Source: Firmicutes bacterium ZCTH02-B6
GTDB lineage: Bacteria > Bacillota > Limnochordia > Limnochordales > ZCTH02-B6
DNA: 28,507 nt
Reading direction: 5' to 3'
Assembly (NCBI GenBank): GCA_002159155.1
Contig: LZRQ01000028.1
Location: forward strand, 1-28,507
This document shows positions 15,530 to 24,239 of the stretch, piece after piece (position 1 is the first letter of the stretch; each line of letters opens with the position of its first letter). The position numbers were made by a program, and so were the translations under genes. The notes under the pieces were generated by a model. The model ran no database searches and had not been told where the DNA came from. It saw only the letters and a list, made by a program, of their open reading frames with translations.

Positions 15530-16015
15530 ATGAGCAGCCTGTCCGATCGCATCGAAGCCTACCTGATGCACCTCTTGCTGCACTCCAAAGACGGCTGCGT
15601 CGAGGTGCGGCGGGCGGAGGTGGCCGACCGCTTTGCCTGCGTCCCTTCCCAGGTGACCTACGTCCTTGCGACGCGGTTCACGCCCGAGCGCGGGTTTTTT
15701 GTGGAGAGTCGCCGTGGAGGCGGGGGGTATATCCGGATTGTGGCGCGCCACCCGCGTCCGGAGGCGACGGGCCTACACGCCGTCTGGCAGCGCCTCGGCC
15801 GTTCGCTTACCCCCGGCCAGGCCGAAGGGCTTTTGCGCTCGCTGGAGCAGGCTGGTCTGTTGACCCGGGGTGAGGTCGCCCTCGTGCGGCAGACGGTGCG
15901 CCAGGAGGCCGACTGGGCTGAGCCGCCGCTCTGCGATCTGCTGCGGGCGGCCATGATCAAGGGCATGCTAGTGATGTTGTCCAGCTCGCCCGGCGGGCGG
16001 GACCGCATAGGATGA
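15530..16015 (+). CDS. ctsR: Transcriptional repressor CtsR
   Basis: Class III heat-shock repressor that binds the heptad repeat and is inactivated on heat stress. The 161-residue protein has an N-terminal winged helix (about 5-75) with FACVPSQVTYVLATRFTPERGF as the recognition region. It has the Gly-rich wing RRGGGGYIRI, the thermosensing loop in Geobacillus CtsR. The C-terminal dimerisation/McsB-recognition region is about 80-160. ATG 15530 has AGAAGGG six bases upstream; the richer GAGGAGGGG at 15501-15509 is too far away. First gene of the operon, 21 bases before mcsA. Confidence 0.95.
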   Translation: MSSLSDRIEAYLMHLLLHSKDGCVEVRRAEVADRFACVPSQVTYVLATRFTPERGFFVESRRGGGGYIRIVARHPRPEATGLHAVWQRLGRSLTPGQAEGLLRSLEQAGLLTRGEVALVRQTVRQEADWAEPPLCDLLRAAMIKGMLVMLSSSPGGRDRIG

Positions 16016-16036
16016 GGTCGAGGGGAGGCGGCCGCA

Positions 16037-16564
16037 GTGCTGTGCGACAACTGCGGGCAGGCGGAAGCCACGGTCCATGTGACGCAGTTCATCAACGGCG
16101 AAAAGCGCGAATCGCATCTTTGCGAGGCGTGCGCCCGTAAAGAGGGCGAGACGTGGCTGGAGCCGGTGTTTAGCGTCAACAAGCTCCTTGGGGGCTTGCT
16201 GGACCTTGAAGCTGGGGCGGGCGTGAGCCCGGCGCCGGTCCGGACCAGGATGCGCTGTCCCAACTGCGGTCTGACCTTCGCCGATTTCAAACGGTTGGGG
16301 CATCTGGGATGCAGCCAGTGCTGGGAGACCTTTGACCAGCAGCTCGAGCCGGTGCTGCGCCGCATCCAGGGCGGGACCCATCACGCCGGCAAGGTACCCG
16401 CGCGGGCGGGCACCGCCCTGCGCCGCCGCCGGGAGATCGAGCGCCTGCGGCAGGAGTTGCACGAGGCCGTCGCGAAAGAGGAGTACGAGCGGGCGGCGGA
16501 GCTCCGGGACCGGCTGCGGGCGCTGGAACAGGCGCCGCCTAAGTCGCATGGCGCTGGCGGCTGA
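16037..16564 (+). CDS. mcsA: McsA, zinc-binding activator of protein arginine kinase
   Basis: Partner that activates McsB and modulates CtsR. It has four CxxC pairs: CDNC and CEAC at the N-terminus, CPNC and CSQC near the middle, consistent with zinc binding. A C-terminal UVR motif is present (RRREIERLRQELHEAVAKEE, then YERAAELRDRLRALE). Length 175 is typical. The GTG start at 16037 follows GAGGGGAGG at 16019-16027. It lies between ctsR and mcsB, 14 bases before the latter. Confidence 0.95.
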   Translation: MLCDNCGQAEATVHVTQFINGEKRESHLCEACARKEGETWLEPVFSVNKLLGGLLDLEAGAGVSPAPVRTRMRCPNCGLTFADFKRLGHLGCSQCWETFDQQLEPVLRRIQGGTHHAGKVPARAGTALRRRREIERLRQELHEAVAKEEYERAAELRDRLRALEQAPPKSHGAGG

Positions 16565-16578
16565 GGGGGGAACGAGCG

Positions 16579-17649
16579 ATGTCGCTGCGAGACATCATCA
16601 ACCGGCCGTTCAGCGAGTGGATGAAGGGCAGCGGTCCAGACCGCGACGTGGTCTTGGGCAGCCGGATTCGTCTTGCCCGCAACGTGAGCGGCGTTCCGTT
16701 CCCCGCGGTGGCCAGCGACGAGCAACTCGCACATGTGCTGGAGTTGTGCCGGCAGGCCGTGGAAAGCTCCCCGTCCTTGAGCCGTATGCAGCTGGTCACC
16801 ATGAGCAGCCTGACGCCCCTGGAACGGCAGATCCTCGTTGAGCGCCACCTGGTCAGTCCGCAGCATGCTAAGGGCGTCAAGCACAAGGCGGTCCTCGTCC
16901 GGGACGACGAAGCCGTGAGTGTCATGATCAACGAGGAAGACCACGTCCGCATCCAGGTGCTGATGCCTGGCCAGCAGCTGCCGTTGGCGCTGGATGTGGC
17001 AAACCGGGTGGACGAGGCTCTGGAGGAACACCTCCCCTACGCGTTCTCCGAAACCCGGGGGTATCTTACCGCCTGCCCGACCAACGTCGGGACGGGGCTG
17101 CGGGCCAGCCTCATGGTTCATCTGCCGGCCCTGGTCATGACCGAGCAGATCAGCCGGATCGTTACGGCGGTCGGCAAGTTTGGCCTCACGGTTCGTGGCC
17201 TCTACGGCGAGGGAACCGAAGCGGTCGGCAACATTTTTCAGTTTTCCAACCAGGTGACGTTGGGGCACTCCGAAAGCGAGATCGTCCACCATCTCATCAA
17301 CGTCACTCGCCAAGTGATCGACCAAGAGCGGGAGGCCCGGCAGACAATCCTCAAGCGCAACCAGATCGGCCTTGAGGACCGGGTGCTGCGGGCTTATGGG
17401 ATTTTGACCCATGCGCGCCTGCTGTCCAGCCACGAGGCGATGCAGCTATTGTCGGACGTCCGGCTCGGCATCGACCTTGGCTTGATCCCCGGTGTGAAAC
17501 CGGAAATTTTGCAAGAGCTGTTGGTGCTGATCCGGCCAGCGCACCTGCAAAACCGCGTCGGCAGGGAACTATCGCCGGCGGAGCGGGACGAGCTTCGGGC
17601 GACGATGGTGCGGGAGCGCATAGTGGCTGGAAAGGGCGAACAACTATAG
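16579..17649 (+). CDS. mcsB: Protein arginine kinase McsB
   Basis: Phosphorylates arginine residues on damaged proteins and CtsR, marking them for ClpCP. Phosphagen-kinase-type catalytic domain: SRIRLARN for nucleotide binding, the NEEDH loop, and the catalytic cysteine in CPTNVGTGLRAS (C166, matching the Cys167 of Bacillus relatives). The C-terminal phosphoarginine-sensing motif RDxxRA is present as RDELRA (residues 336-341). Length is 356. ATG 16579 has a strong GAGGGGGGAA upstream. Confidence 0.96.
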   Translation: MSLRDIINRPFSEWMKGSGPDRDVVLGSRIRLARNVSGVPFPAVASDEQLAHVLELCRQAVESSPSLSRMQLVTMSSLTPLERQILVERHLVSPQHAKGVKHKAVLVRDDEAVSVMINEEDHVRIQVLMPGQQLPLALDVANRVDEALEEHLPYAFSETRGYLTACPTNVGTGLRASLMVHLPALVMTEQISRIVTAVGKFGLTVRGLYGEGTEAVGNIFQFSNQVTLGHSESEIVHHLINVTRQVIDQEREARQTILKRNQIGLEDRVLRAYGILTHARLLSSHEAMQLLSDVRLGIDLGLIPGVKPEILQELLVLIRPAHLQNRVGRELSPAERDELRATMVRERIVAGKGEQL

Positions 17650-17671
17650 TAGGAAAAGGACGGTGAGGGGC

Positions 17672-20110
17672 ATGTTTGGCCGGTTTACCGAGCGGGCCCA
17701 AAAGGTAGTCGTGCTTTCGCAGGAGGAAGCCCGGCGGCTTGGCCATAACGTGGTCGGCACCGAGCACATCTTGTTGGGCTTGGTCGCCGAAGGCGAAGGA
17801 GTGGCCGCCCGAGCACTGCAAAGCATGGGCATCAGCCTGGACAAGGTCCGGGCCGAGGTAGAAAAGGTCATCGGCAAAGGCGAAAGCCCGCCGCAAGGCC
17901 AAATCGGATTTACGCCCCGGGCCAAGCGCGTACTGGAGCTGGCCTTTGACGAAGCCCGCCAGTTGGGCCACACCTACATCGGGACGGAACATATCCTCCT
18001 TGGCCTCATCCGGGAAGGCGAAGGCGTCGCAGCGCAGGTACTGAAAAACCTCGGGGCTGACTTGGACAAGGTCCGCCGGCAGGTGGTGGAGCTCTTGGGT
18101 GGCAGCACCGGTCAACCCTCTAAGGGGGCCCGCACGCGCAAGACGCCCACGCTGGATCAGTTTGGCCGAGACTTGACGGATTTGGCCCGGGAGGGCAAGC
18201 TGGACCCCGTCATCGGCCGCGAGAAGGAGATCCAGCGGGTCATCCAGGTGCTCTCGCGGCGCACCAAAAACAATCCGGTGCTCATCGGCGAGCCTGGCGT
18301 GGGCAAGACGGCCATCGCCGAGGGACTGGCCCAGAAGATCGTGGCCGGAGACGTGCCGGAAACTTTGCTCAACAAGCGGGTCGTCACCTTGGACCTGGGG
18401 GCCTTGGTGGCCGGATCCAAGTTCCGCGGCGAGTTTGAAGAACGCCTCAAGAAAGTTATGGACGAGATCCGGGCGTCGGGCGACGTCATTCTCTTCATCG
18501 ACGAGATGCACACCATCATCGGCGCCGGCGCTGCTGAGGGCGCCATCGACGCGTCCAACATCCTCAAGCCCGCGCTGGCCCGGGGCGAGATTCAGTGCAT
18601 CGGCGCGACGACGCTGGATGAATACCGCAAGCATGTGGAGAAGGACGCGGCCCTGGAGCGGCGTTTCCAGCCGGTCATGGTGGATGAGCCGTCGGTGGAG
18701 GAAACGATCCAGATCCTCGAGGGCTTGCGGGACCGTTACGAGGCCCACCACCGGGTAAAGATCACGGACGAAGCCCTGGAGGCGGCCGCCCGCTTGTCTG
18801 ACCGGTACGTGACGGACCGGTTCTTGCCCGACAAGGCCATCGACTTGATTGACGAGGCGGCATCCAAGGTTCGCTTGCAGGCTCTGGTGGCGCCCCCTGA
18901 GCTCAAAGAGCTGGAGGCCAAAATCGAGGAGACCCGAGTGGAGAAGGAGGCGGCTATCAAGAACGAGGAGTTCGAGAAGGCCGCACGCCTGCGGGATCTC
19001 GAACAGCGCATGCGCGAGGAACTGGAGCGGCAGCGACTCGATTGGAAAAACAGCCGCAGCCGTACTGAGGGGACGGTGACCGCGGAGGATATCGCCCAGA
19101 TCGTCTCCAGCTGGACCGGCATCCCCGTCACCAAGCTGGCACAGGAGGAGACGGAGCGGCTGCTACATCTGGAAGCGGAGCTTCACAAGCGGGTCGTTGG
19201 CCAGGACGAGGCCATCGCCGCCGTGTCCCGGGCCATCCGCCGGGCGCGGGCCGGACTCAAGGACCCGAAGCGGCCGATTGGCTCCTTCATCTTTCTTGGT
19301 CCTACCGGCGTCGGTAAGTCCGAGCTGGCCCGGGCATTGGCGGAAGCGCTGTTTGGCGACGAGGACGCCATGGTGGTGCTGGACATGTCCGAGTACATGG
19401 AGCGCCATACGGTGTCCCGCCTGGTCGGCTCGCCGCCCGGGTATGTCGGCTATGAAGAAGGCGGGCAGCTCACCGAGAAGGTGCGGCGCCGGCCGTACAC
19501 CGTCGTCCTGTTTGACGAGATCGAGAAAGCGCACCCGGAGGTGTTCAATGTCCTCCTGCAGGTGCTTGAAAACGGGCGTCTGACCGACGCCAAGGGCCGG
19601 ACGGTGGACTTCCGCAACACGGTCATCATCATGACCTCCAACGTCGGTGCCCACGAGATACAGCGCCAGGGCAGCATCGGCTTCCGCACGGTGGAGGACG
19701 GCCAGCAGTCGTACCAAGACATGAAGAAGAAGGTTACGGACGAGCTGCGCAAGACGTTCCGGCCGGAGTTCCTCAACCGGATCGACGAGGTCATCGTGTT
19801 CCACGCCTTGACCAAGGAACACTTGCGGCAGATCGTGGACATCATGCTCCAGACGCTCGTCAAGGAGCTCAAGGAGCGGGGCGTCGAGGTGGAGTTCACC
19901 GAACGGGCCAAGGATGTGCTGGCGGAGCAGGGCTACGATCCGCAGTACGGGGCGCGGCCGCTGCGGCGGGCGATCCAGCGGCTCGTGGAAAATCCTCTGT
20001 CCGAGGAGATGTTGCGGGGGCGGTTCCACGAAGGAGACACCATCCTCGTGGACGCGAACGCCGACGGGCAGATCGTCTTCGAAAAGAAGCAGTTGGCCGA
20101 GGTCAAATAG
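17672..20110 (+). CDS. clpC: ClpC AAA+ unfoldase
   Basis: HSP100 chaperone that unfolds tagged proteins for ClpP. Domain order: two Clp-N repeats (about 1-145; GTEHILLGL occurs in both), AAA module 1 with Walker A GEPGVGKT (206-213), the coiled-coil middle domain with a UVR motif (about 415-450), AAA module 2 with Walker A GPTGVGKS (543-550), and the C-terminal Clp domain. Length 812 is as in Bacillus subtilis ClpC. The protein should begin MFGRFTERAQKVV at ATG 17672; a GTG at 17663 would add three residues and has comparable spacing to AGGAAAAGGA. Last gene of the CtsR operon, with a strong terminator 60 bases beyond. Confidence 0.97.
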   Translation: MFGRFTERAQKVVVLSQEEARRLGHNVVGTEHILLGLVAEGEGVAARALQSMGISLDKVRAEVEKVIGKGESPPQGQIGFTPRAKRVLELAFDEARQLGHTYIGTEHILLGLIREGEGVAAQVLKNLGADLDKVRRQVVELLGGSTGQPSKGARTRKTPTLDQFGRDLTDLAREGKLDPVIGREKEIQRVIQVLSRRTKNNPVLIGEPGVGKTAIAEGLAQKIVAGDVPETLLNKRVVTLDLGALVAGSKFRGEFEERLKKVMDEIRASGDVILFIDEMHTIIGAGAAEGAIDASNILKPALARGEIQCIGATTLDEYRKHVEKDAALERRFQPVMVDEPSVEETIQILEGLRDRYEAHHRVKITDEALEAAARLSDRYVTDRFLPDKAIDLIDEAASKVRLQALVAPPELKELEAKIEETRVEKEAAIKNEEFEKAARLRDLEQRMREELERQRLDWKNSRSRTEGTVTAEDIAQIVSSWTGIPVTKLAQEETERLLHLEAELHKRVVGQDEAIAAVSRAIRRARAGLKDPKRPIGSFIFLGPTGVGKSELARALAEALFGDEDAMVVLDMSEYMERHTVSRLVGSPPGYVGYEEGGQLTEKVRRRPYTVVLFDEIEKAHPEVFNVLLQVLENGRLTDAKGRTVDFRNTVIIMTSNVGAHEIQRQGSIGFRTVEDGQQSYQDMKKKVTDELRKTFRPEFLNRIDEVIVFHALTKEHLRQIVDIMLQTLVKELKERGVEVEFTERAKDVLAEQGYDPQYGARPLRRAIQRLVENPLSEEMLRGRFHEGDTILVDANADGQIVFEKKQLAEVK

Positions 20111-20169
20111 CCCGGCGGCTGTCTTTCCCGACGGTGTGCTTCGCCTGCGGAGTAGGTCGACGGCGGGAT

Positions 20170-20206
20170 CCGCCCGCCACCCAATAACGGGTGGCGGGCG
20201 GTTTTT
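20170..20206 (+). terminator. Strong intrinsic terminator after clpC
   Basis: A perfect 13-bp stem, CCGCCCGCCACCC (20170-20182), loop AATAAC, GGGTGGCGGGCGG (20189-20201), followed directly by TTTTTC. A textbook rho-independent terminator that ends the ctsR operon. Confidence 0.95.
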
Positions 20207-20249
20207 CGCGTCCCGGCGGGGACGGGGGCAGAGGTAGCAGGGGCTTAGG

Positions 20250-20279
20250 TTGTGGGCGTGGGCTTCCGAATGCTATAAT
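20250..20279 (+). promoter_or_regulatory. Promoter of radA-disA
   Basis: An extended -10, TGC followed by a perfect TATAAT (20274-20279), with a plausible -35 TTGTGG (20250-20255) at an 18-base spacing. It sits between the clpC terminator and radA, so radA and disA need not be read from the CtsR promoter. Confidence 0.78.
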
Positions 20280-20340
20280 AGAATCCGAATCGCACGGGAG
20301 GCCGCTTTCCTGGCATCCCCTGCGCGGACGGGAGGGCAGT

Positions 20341-21726
20341 ATGGCGACCAGGGCGGCCCGGATGAGATTTGCCTGCCAGCAGTGTGGGTATGAATCCCCC
20401 CGGTGGCTGGGCCGCTGCCCGTCGTGCCAGGCGTGGAACAGCCTTGTTCCCCAGGAGGCTGCGCCGTCGACCCCGTTGCCGGCGGCGCGGGCGGCCATCC
20501 GGCGGCTGAGCGACGTGGATCCCTCCCTGGAGCGCCGCAGCAGCACAGGTATCGCCGAGCTGGACCGGGTGCTGGGCGGCGGTGTGGTGCCCGGGTCCGT
20601 CGTATTGATGGGCGGCGAGCCCGGGATCGGCAAGTCGACCTTGCTTCTGCAGGCCAGCCACAGCTTTGCGCAACTGCATGGAAGCGTACTGTATGTGTGC
20701 GCGGAGGAGTCGGTGCACCAGGTAGCCATGCGTGCCGCGCGTCTAGGGGTGCGCGCGGAGCTTCTCCACGTGCTGGCTGAGTCTGATGTGGATGTGATCG
20801 TGGCTACGGCCGAAGCCGAGCGGCCCCGGTGGCTAGTGGTGGATTCGATCCAGACGGTGGCGGCCAGCGACGTCGACGGCCCGCCAGGCAGCCTTGTCCA
20901 GGTGCGGGAGTCTGCGGCCCGCTTGGCACGCCTTGCCCGGGAGACGGGCATCCCCGTGTTGCTGGTCGGGCACGTCAACAAGCAGGGGTTTCTAGCGGGA
21001 CCGAAAGTGCTCGAGCACGCGGTGGACGCAGTGCTCTACCTGGAAGGCGAGCGGCACACCCAGTTTCGCACGCTGCGGGCAGCTAAAAACCGGTTTGGCT
21101 CCACACACGAAGTTGGCCTGTTTGAGATGGTCGACACGGGCTTGCGGGAGGTTCCCAACCCGTCGGAACTGTTTCTCCAGGAACGGGTGGCCGGGCAGCC
21201 GGGCACCGTGGTGGCGGCGCTCATGGAAGGTACCCGGCCGCTGCTCGTGGAGGTGCAGGCGCTGGTCGGGCCTGCACCTTTCGGTGGTACCCCCCGCCGG
21301 CAGGTGGCGGGCGTTGATTACCAAAGGGCTGCCATTGTGCTCGCAGTCTTGGAGAGGCGTTGCGGTCTGCCCCTGCACGCGGCGGACGTGTACGTCAACG
21401 CGGCCGGCGGCGTGCGGGCGGATGAGCCGGCGGTGGATTTGGCGGTGGCGTTGGCTGTGGCTTCCGCTCACTTGGACCGTCCGATTGACCCGGGAACGGT
21501 GGTCTTTGGCGAGGTGGGGCTGACCGGGGAAGTGCGGGCCACACGCCATGCTGAGCGGCGCATCCAGGAGGCGGCAAAGCTGGGGTTCCGCCGTTGCGTG
21601 ATGCCAAAGGCCAACCACACCGGGCGACCGGTCCCACCGGGATTCGAGTGTGCCGGTGTTGCGACGGTGATCGAGGCGCTCTTAACCGTTGACGCATTCC
21701 CGCTAGGCGCGGGCGAGAGGCGGTGA
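20341..21726 (+). CDS. radA: DNA repair protein RadA (Sms)
   Basis: RecA-like ATPase/helicase that helps branch migration during homologous recombination. N-terminal C4 zinc finger (CQQCGYESPRWLGRCPSC, residues 11-28), Walker A GGEPGIGKST (91-100), Walker B near LVVDSIQT, the RadA-specific KNRFGST motif (249-255), and a C-terminal Lon-protease-like domain (about 275-461; VDLAVALAVASA, GEVGLTGEVR). Length 461 is standard. ATG 20341 has GGGAGGG at 20330-20336. disA follows after 4 bases. Confidence 0.96.
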   Translation: MATRAARMRFACQQCGYESPRWLGRCPSCQAWNSLVPQEAAPSTPLPAARAAIRRLSDVDPSLERRSSTGIAELDRVLGGGVVPGSVVLMGGEPGIGKSTLLLQASHSFAQLHGSVLYVCAEESVHQVAMRAARLGVRAELLHVLAESDVDVIVATAEAERPRWLVVDSIQTVAASDVDGPPGSLVQVRESAARLARLARETGIPVLLVGHVNKQGFLAGPKVLEHAVDAVLYLEGERHTQFRTLRAAKNRFGSTHEVGLFEMVDTGLREVPNPSELFLQERVAGQPGTVVAALMEGTRPLLVEVQALVGPAPFGGTPRRQVAGVDYQRAAIVLAVLERRCGLPLHAADVYVNAAGGVRADEPAVDLAVALAVASAHLDRPIDPGTVVFGEVGLTGEVRATRHAERRIQEAAKLGFRRCVMPKANHTGRPVPPGFECAGVATVIEALLTVDAFPLGAGERR

Positions 21727-21730
21727 AGGC

Positions 21731-22810
21731 ATGCGGGACGACTTGCCGATTGATGAGGAAATCCTGAAGGCACTGCGCATGGTGGCGCCGGGCACGGCCA
21801 TATACGACGCCCTCGAGATGATCTTGCGGGCCCGGACCGGGGCGCTCATCGTGGTTGGCGATACCCAGGCCGTGCTGGATCTGGTAAACGGCGGGTTCAA
21901 GATCGACGTGGAAATGTTTCCGGCGGCCCTGTACGAACTGGCGAAAATGGATGGCGCCATCATCATGAGCAGCGATGGGCGCCGTATCCTCTACGCCAAC
22001 ACCCATTTGACTCCCGACCCGATGATCCCGAGCCAGGAGTCGGGTGCCCGTCACCGCACGGCCGAGCGGGTCGCCAAACAGACCGGACAGCTGGTCATCT
22101 CCATCTCCCAGCGCCGCAACGTCATCAGCCTCTACAAGGGCAACTCCAAGTACACGCTGCGGGACATCAGCGTGATCCTGGCCAAGGCCAATCAAGCCTT
22201 GAGCACCTTGGAGAAATACAAGGCTGTTTACCAACAGGCGCTGACCAACTTGACGGCGCTGGAATTTGAGGAATTGGTCACCTTGTACGACGTGACCTCT
22301 TGCATCCAACGGGCGCAGATGGTCAACCGCATCCGCAAGGAGATCGAGCGCTACATCGCCGAGCTTGGCAGCGAGGGGCGCCTCGTGCGCATGCAGCTGG
22401 ATGAGCTGGTGAGCGACATCGAGAACGAGGGGCTCCTTATCGTGCGCGATTACTACCAGCCCACCAGCGGCGAACCGGCGACGGCCGTGTGGGAGTCGTT
22501 TAACGAGTGGAGCTCGGAGGATCTGCTGGATCTGTCGTTGATCGCCCGGCGCCTCGGGTATGGCGCCAACATGAACAACCTTGACGCGCCGGTTACTCCA
22601 AGGGCGTTCCGCGTGCTGACAAAGGTACCGCGCTTGCCTATGCCCGTTATTGAAAACTTGGTGCAGCGCTTTCAAAACTTGAGCGGCATCGCTCAAGCGT
22701 CCTTGGAGGAGCTGGACAGCGTGGAGGGCATCGGCGAAGTACGCGCCCGGGCCATCAAGGAAAGCCTGCGACGCCTACGCGAACAGGCGCTGCTGGACAG
22801 GCACCTTTGA
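21731..22810 (+). CDS. disA: DNA integrity scanning protein DisA (diadenylate cyclase)
   Basis: Makes c-di-AMP from two ATP and reports DNA lesions through a branched-DNA-binding domain. The N-terminal DAC domain carries the catalytic DGA (residues 74-76) and RHR (107-109) motifs, the helical linker is about 145-290, and the C-terminal helix-hairpin-helix domain is LDSVEGIGEVRARAIKESL. Length 359 is typical. The ATG at 21731 follows GAGAGGCGGTGA. It is co-transcribed with radA, as in many Bacillota, and converges on the minus-strand gene that ends 55 bases beyond. Confidence 0.96.
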   Translation: MRDDLPIDEEILKALRMVAPGTAIYDALEMILRARTGALIVVGDTQAVLDLVNGGFKIDVEMFPAALYELAKMDGAIIMSSDGRRILYANTHLTPDPMIPSQESGARHRTAERVAKQTGQLVISISQRRNVISLYKGNSKYTLRDISVILAKANQALSTLEKYKAVYQQALTNLTALEFEELVTLYDVTSCIQRAQMVNRIRKEIERYIAELGSEGRLVRMQLDELVSDIENEGLLIVRDYYQPTSGEPATAVWESFNEWSSEDLLDLSLIARRLGYGANMNNLDAPVTPRAFRVLTKVPRLPMPVIENLVQRFQNLSGIAQASLEELDSVEGIGEVRARAIKESLRRLREQALLDRHL

Positions 22811-22865
22811 GGATGCCTGGACGGAACCTGTGAGGAATGTCAAGCCATCGGCCGGCTGAGTTTCG

Positions 22866-23336
22866 TCACGTGAGGTTGAACACGCCGAGGGTCGTGACCC
22901 GCTTCATCTCCTGGCGGAGGATGTCGTCGCTCTGCAGGTTGAGCGCCTCGCACAGGGCGGTGAGGTAAAACAGGTTATGGCCAAGCTCCATCTCGAGCAC
23001 CTCGCGGCACTGCTCACAGAGGGAGCCGCTAAGGTGCGTGCTCACGTGGGCCCGCATTTCCCAATAAGAAATGCCCTGCGGGATCTGCTGGCGCTGAGCG
23101 TGCACCTCCAGGCAGCCGCACTCAGTGACCGCCCGCGAAACCGCCCGCTGCACTCGTGCGGAGGTTTCCTGCAGCTTGGCCAAGATGTCAAGGATGCTGC
23201 GGTGGCGAATCAGGTATTGCGAAACAGCAGCCTGAAACTCGGCCGCCAAGTTGGTCCCGGCCGCGGAGGAGGGGGCCGCATGGTCCTGCTCGGTGGCGGC
23301 TGGCACCGGATGGGACTGCTGGGCCTCAGGGGTCAC
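22866..23336 (-). CDS. Conserved small protein with CxC and CxxC, MazG-like helical end
   Basis: No confident family name. The 156-residue protein has a variable polar N-terminus (about 1-28), then an all-helical body. Four cysteines in two pairs (C73/C75 in ECGCLE, C107/C110 in LCEQC) could bind a metal. The C-terminal part, EMELGHNLFYLTALCEALNL, then LGVFNLT, resembles a helix of MazG-type nucleotide pyrophosphohydrolases and of similar uncharacterised Bacillota proteins; this is from memory of family style, not a search. The start is GTG at 23336, with GAGGAG 11 bases upstream on its own strand. It has a near-consensus promoter of its own and interrupts the usual disA-to-yacL order. Confidence 0.75.
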   Translation of the reverse strand: MTPEAQQSHPVPAATEQDHAAPSSAAGTNLAAEFQAAVSQYLIRHRSILDILAKLQETSARVQRAVSRAVTECGCLEVHAQRQQIPQGISYWEMRAHVSTHLSGSLCEQCREVLEMELGHNLFYLTALCEALNLQSDDILRQEMKRVTTLGVFNLT

Positions 23337-23403
23337 GCACGGTCACGCTCCTCGCCGCTCTGGGTAATCCCGCTGCAGCCGGAAAGGGGCTAAAATCACC
23401 CCT

Positions 23404-23433
23404 ATTATAAGAATTGAGCGAGCGGGCTGTCAA
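23404..23433 (-). promoter_or_regulatory. Near-consensus promoter for the minus-strand small gene
   Basis: Read on the minus strand: TTGACA (23433-23428), an 18-base spacer, TATAAT (23409-23404). Both hexamers are perfect. It would start transcription near 23397, about 60 bases before the GTG start, suggesting steady high expression. Confidence 0.88.
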
Positions 23434-23475
23434 GGCGGAGTCCCGGTGGGACCGGGGACCTTCAAGGTGCTCACA

Positions 23476-23504
23476 TTGACATTTTTGGTTGTTGATGGTA
23501 CAAT
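23476..23504 (+). promoter_or_regulatory. Consensus promoter of carD
   Basis: TTGACA (23476-23481), a 17-base spacer, TACAAT (23499-23504), in a locally AT-rich stretch. The start site would be near 23511, about 30 bases before carD. It is divergent from the minus-strand promoter, with 42 bases between the two -35 boxes. Confidence 0.9.
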
Positions 23505-23540
23505 TTTCACAAGCTAGCTTGACGCCAAGGATGATGGGGT

Positions 23541-24032
23541 TTGAAGACGCGCAAGGAATTCAAGGTGGGCGACAAGGTCGTCTATCCGATGCACGGCGCC
23601 GGGATCATCGAGGCCATCGAGGAAAAGGAGGTCCTGGGCCGTTCGGAGCGTTACTACGTCATGCGCATGCCCATCGGCGACTTGCGGGTCATGATCCCCA
23701 TGAGTAGCGTCGAGGAACTGGGGCTGCGGGAGGTCATCGGCAAAGACGACGTCCGCAAGGTGTTTCAAGTGCTCCAGGGCGAAACGACGTCCATGGCGCA
23801 GAACTGGAACCGGCGCTACCGCGCCAACATGGAAAAGATCAAAAGCGGCGACATCTTCGAGGTCGCCGAGGTGGTTCGCAACCTCACGGTGCGCGAGCGG
23901 GACAAAGGCTTGTCCACGGGCGAACGTAAGATGCTGGAGAATGCCCGGCAAATCTTGATTAGCGAGCTGGTGCTCGCGCAGGACCTTCCGGAAGAGCAGG
24001 TGGAACAGCAGGTCAGTGAGCTGCTGAGCTAG
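23541..24032 (+). CDS. carD: CarD/CdnL family transcription regulator
   Basis: RNA-polymerase-binding protein that modulates promoter open complexes. The N-terminal Tudor-like RNAP-interaction domain (KVGDKVVYPMHGAGIIEAIE, about 5-60) resembles the TRCF RNAP-binding module. A helical C-terminal domain (about 70-163) contains W-rich DNA-contacting features (AQNWNRRYRANMEKI) and RNLTVRERDKGLSTGERKML. Length 163 is normal. The start is TTG at 23541 with AAGGATG upstream at 23527-23533. It has its own consensus promoter and precedes the PIN-TRAM gene by about 200 bases. Confidence 0.93.
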   Translation: MKTRKEFKVGDKVVYPMHGAGIIEAIEEKEVLGRSERYYVMRMPIGDLRVMIPMSSVEELGLREVIGKDDVRKVFQVLQGETTSMAQNWNRRYRANMEKIKSGDIFEVAEVVRNLTVRERDKGLSTGERKMLENARQILISELVLAQDLPEEQVEQQVSELLS

Positions 24033-24239
24033 GTTGGGCTAGGCGGGTTGAGGCGAGTTCTTTTTGAGCTGGGACCCTGGACGCCACCGCCGTCGGCCAT
24101 GTCGCAAAAGGCATCGGATGGCAGGGAGGTGGAGGATGGCTGCAGGCCCGTCGCTGCTGGATAGCGATGGCGACCGGCGCCAATACTAGCAGCGAAGGGA
24201 CGATCTGACAACCGAAAAAGGGAGGAGGCCCGCAAGAGC
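24033..24239. other. Gap between carD and the PIN-TRAM gene
   Basis: These 207 bases hold no gene I can support and no clear terminator or promoter. A small inverted repeat, TCGCT-GCTGGAT-AGCGA, lies near 24150-24170. A strong GGGAGGAGG at 24220-24228 serves the next gene. Confidence 0.5.

Noticed and set aside
17351..18751. Minus-strand open frame of 466 codons
   Set aside because: Antisense to mcsB and clpC, whose motifs are unambiguous; no ribosome binding site or family resemblance.
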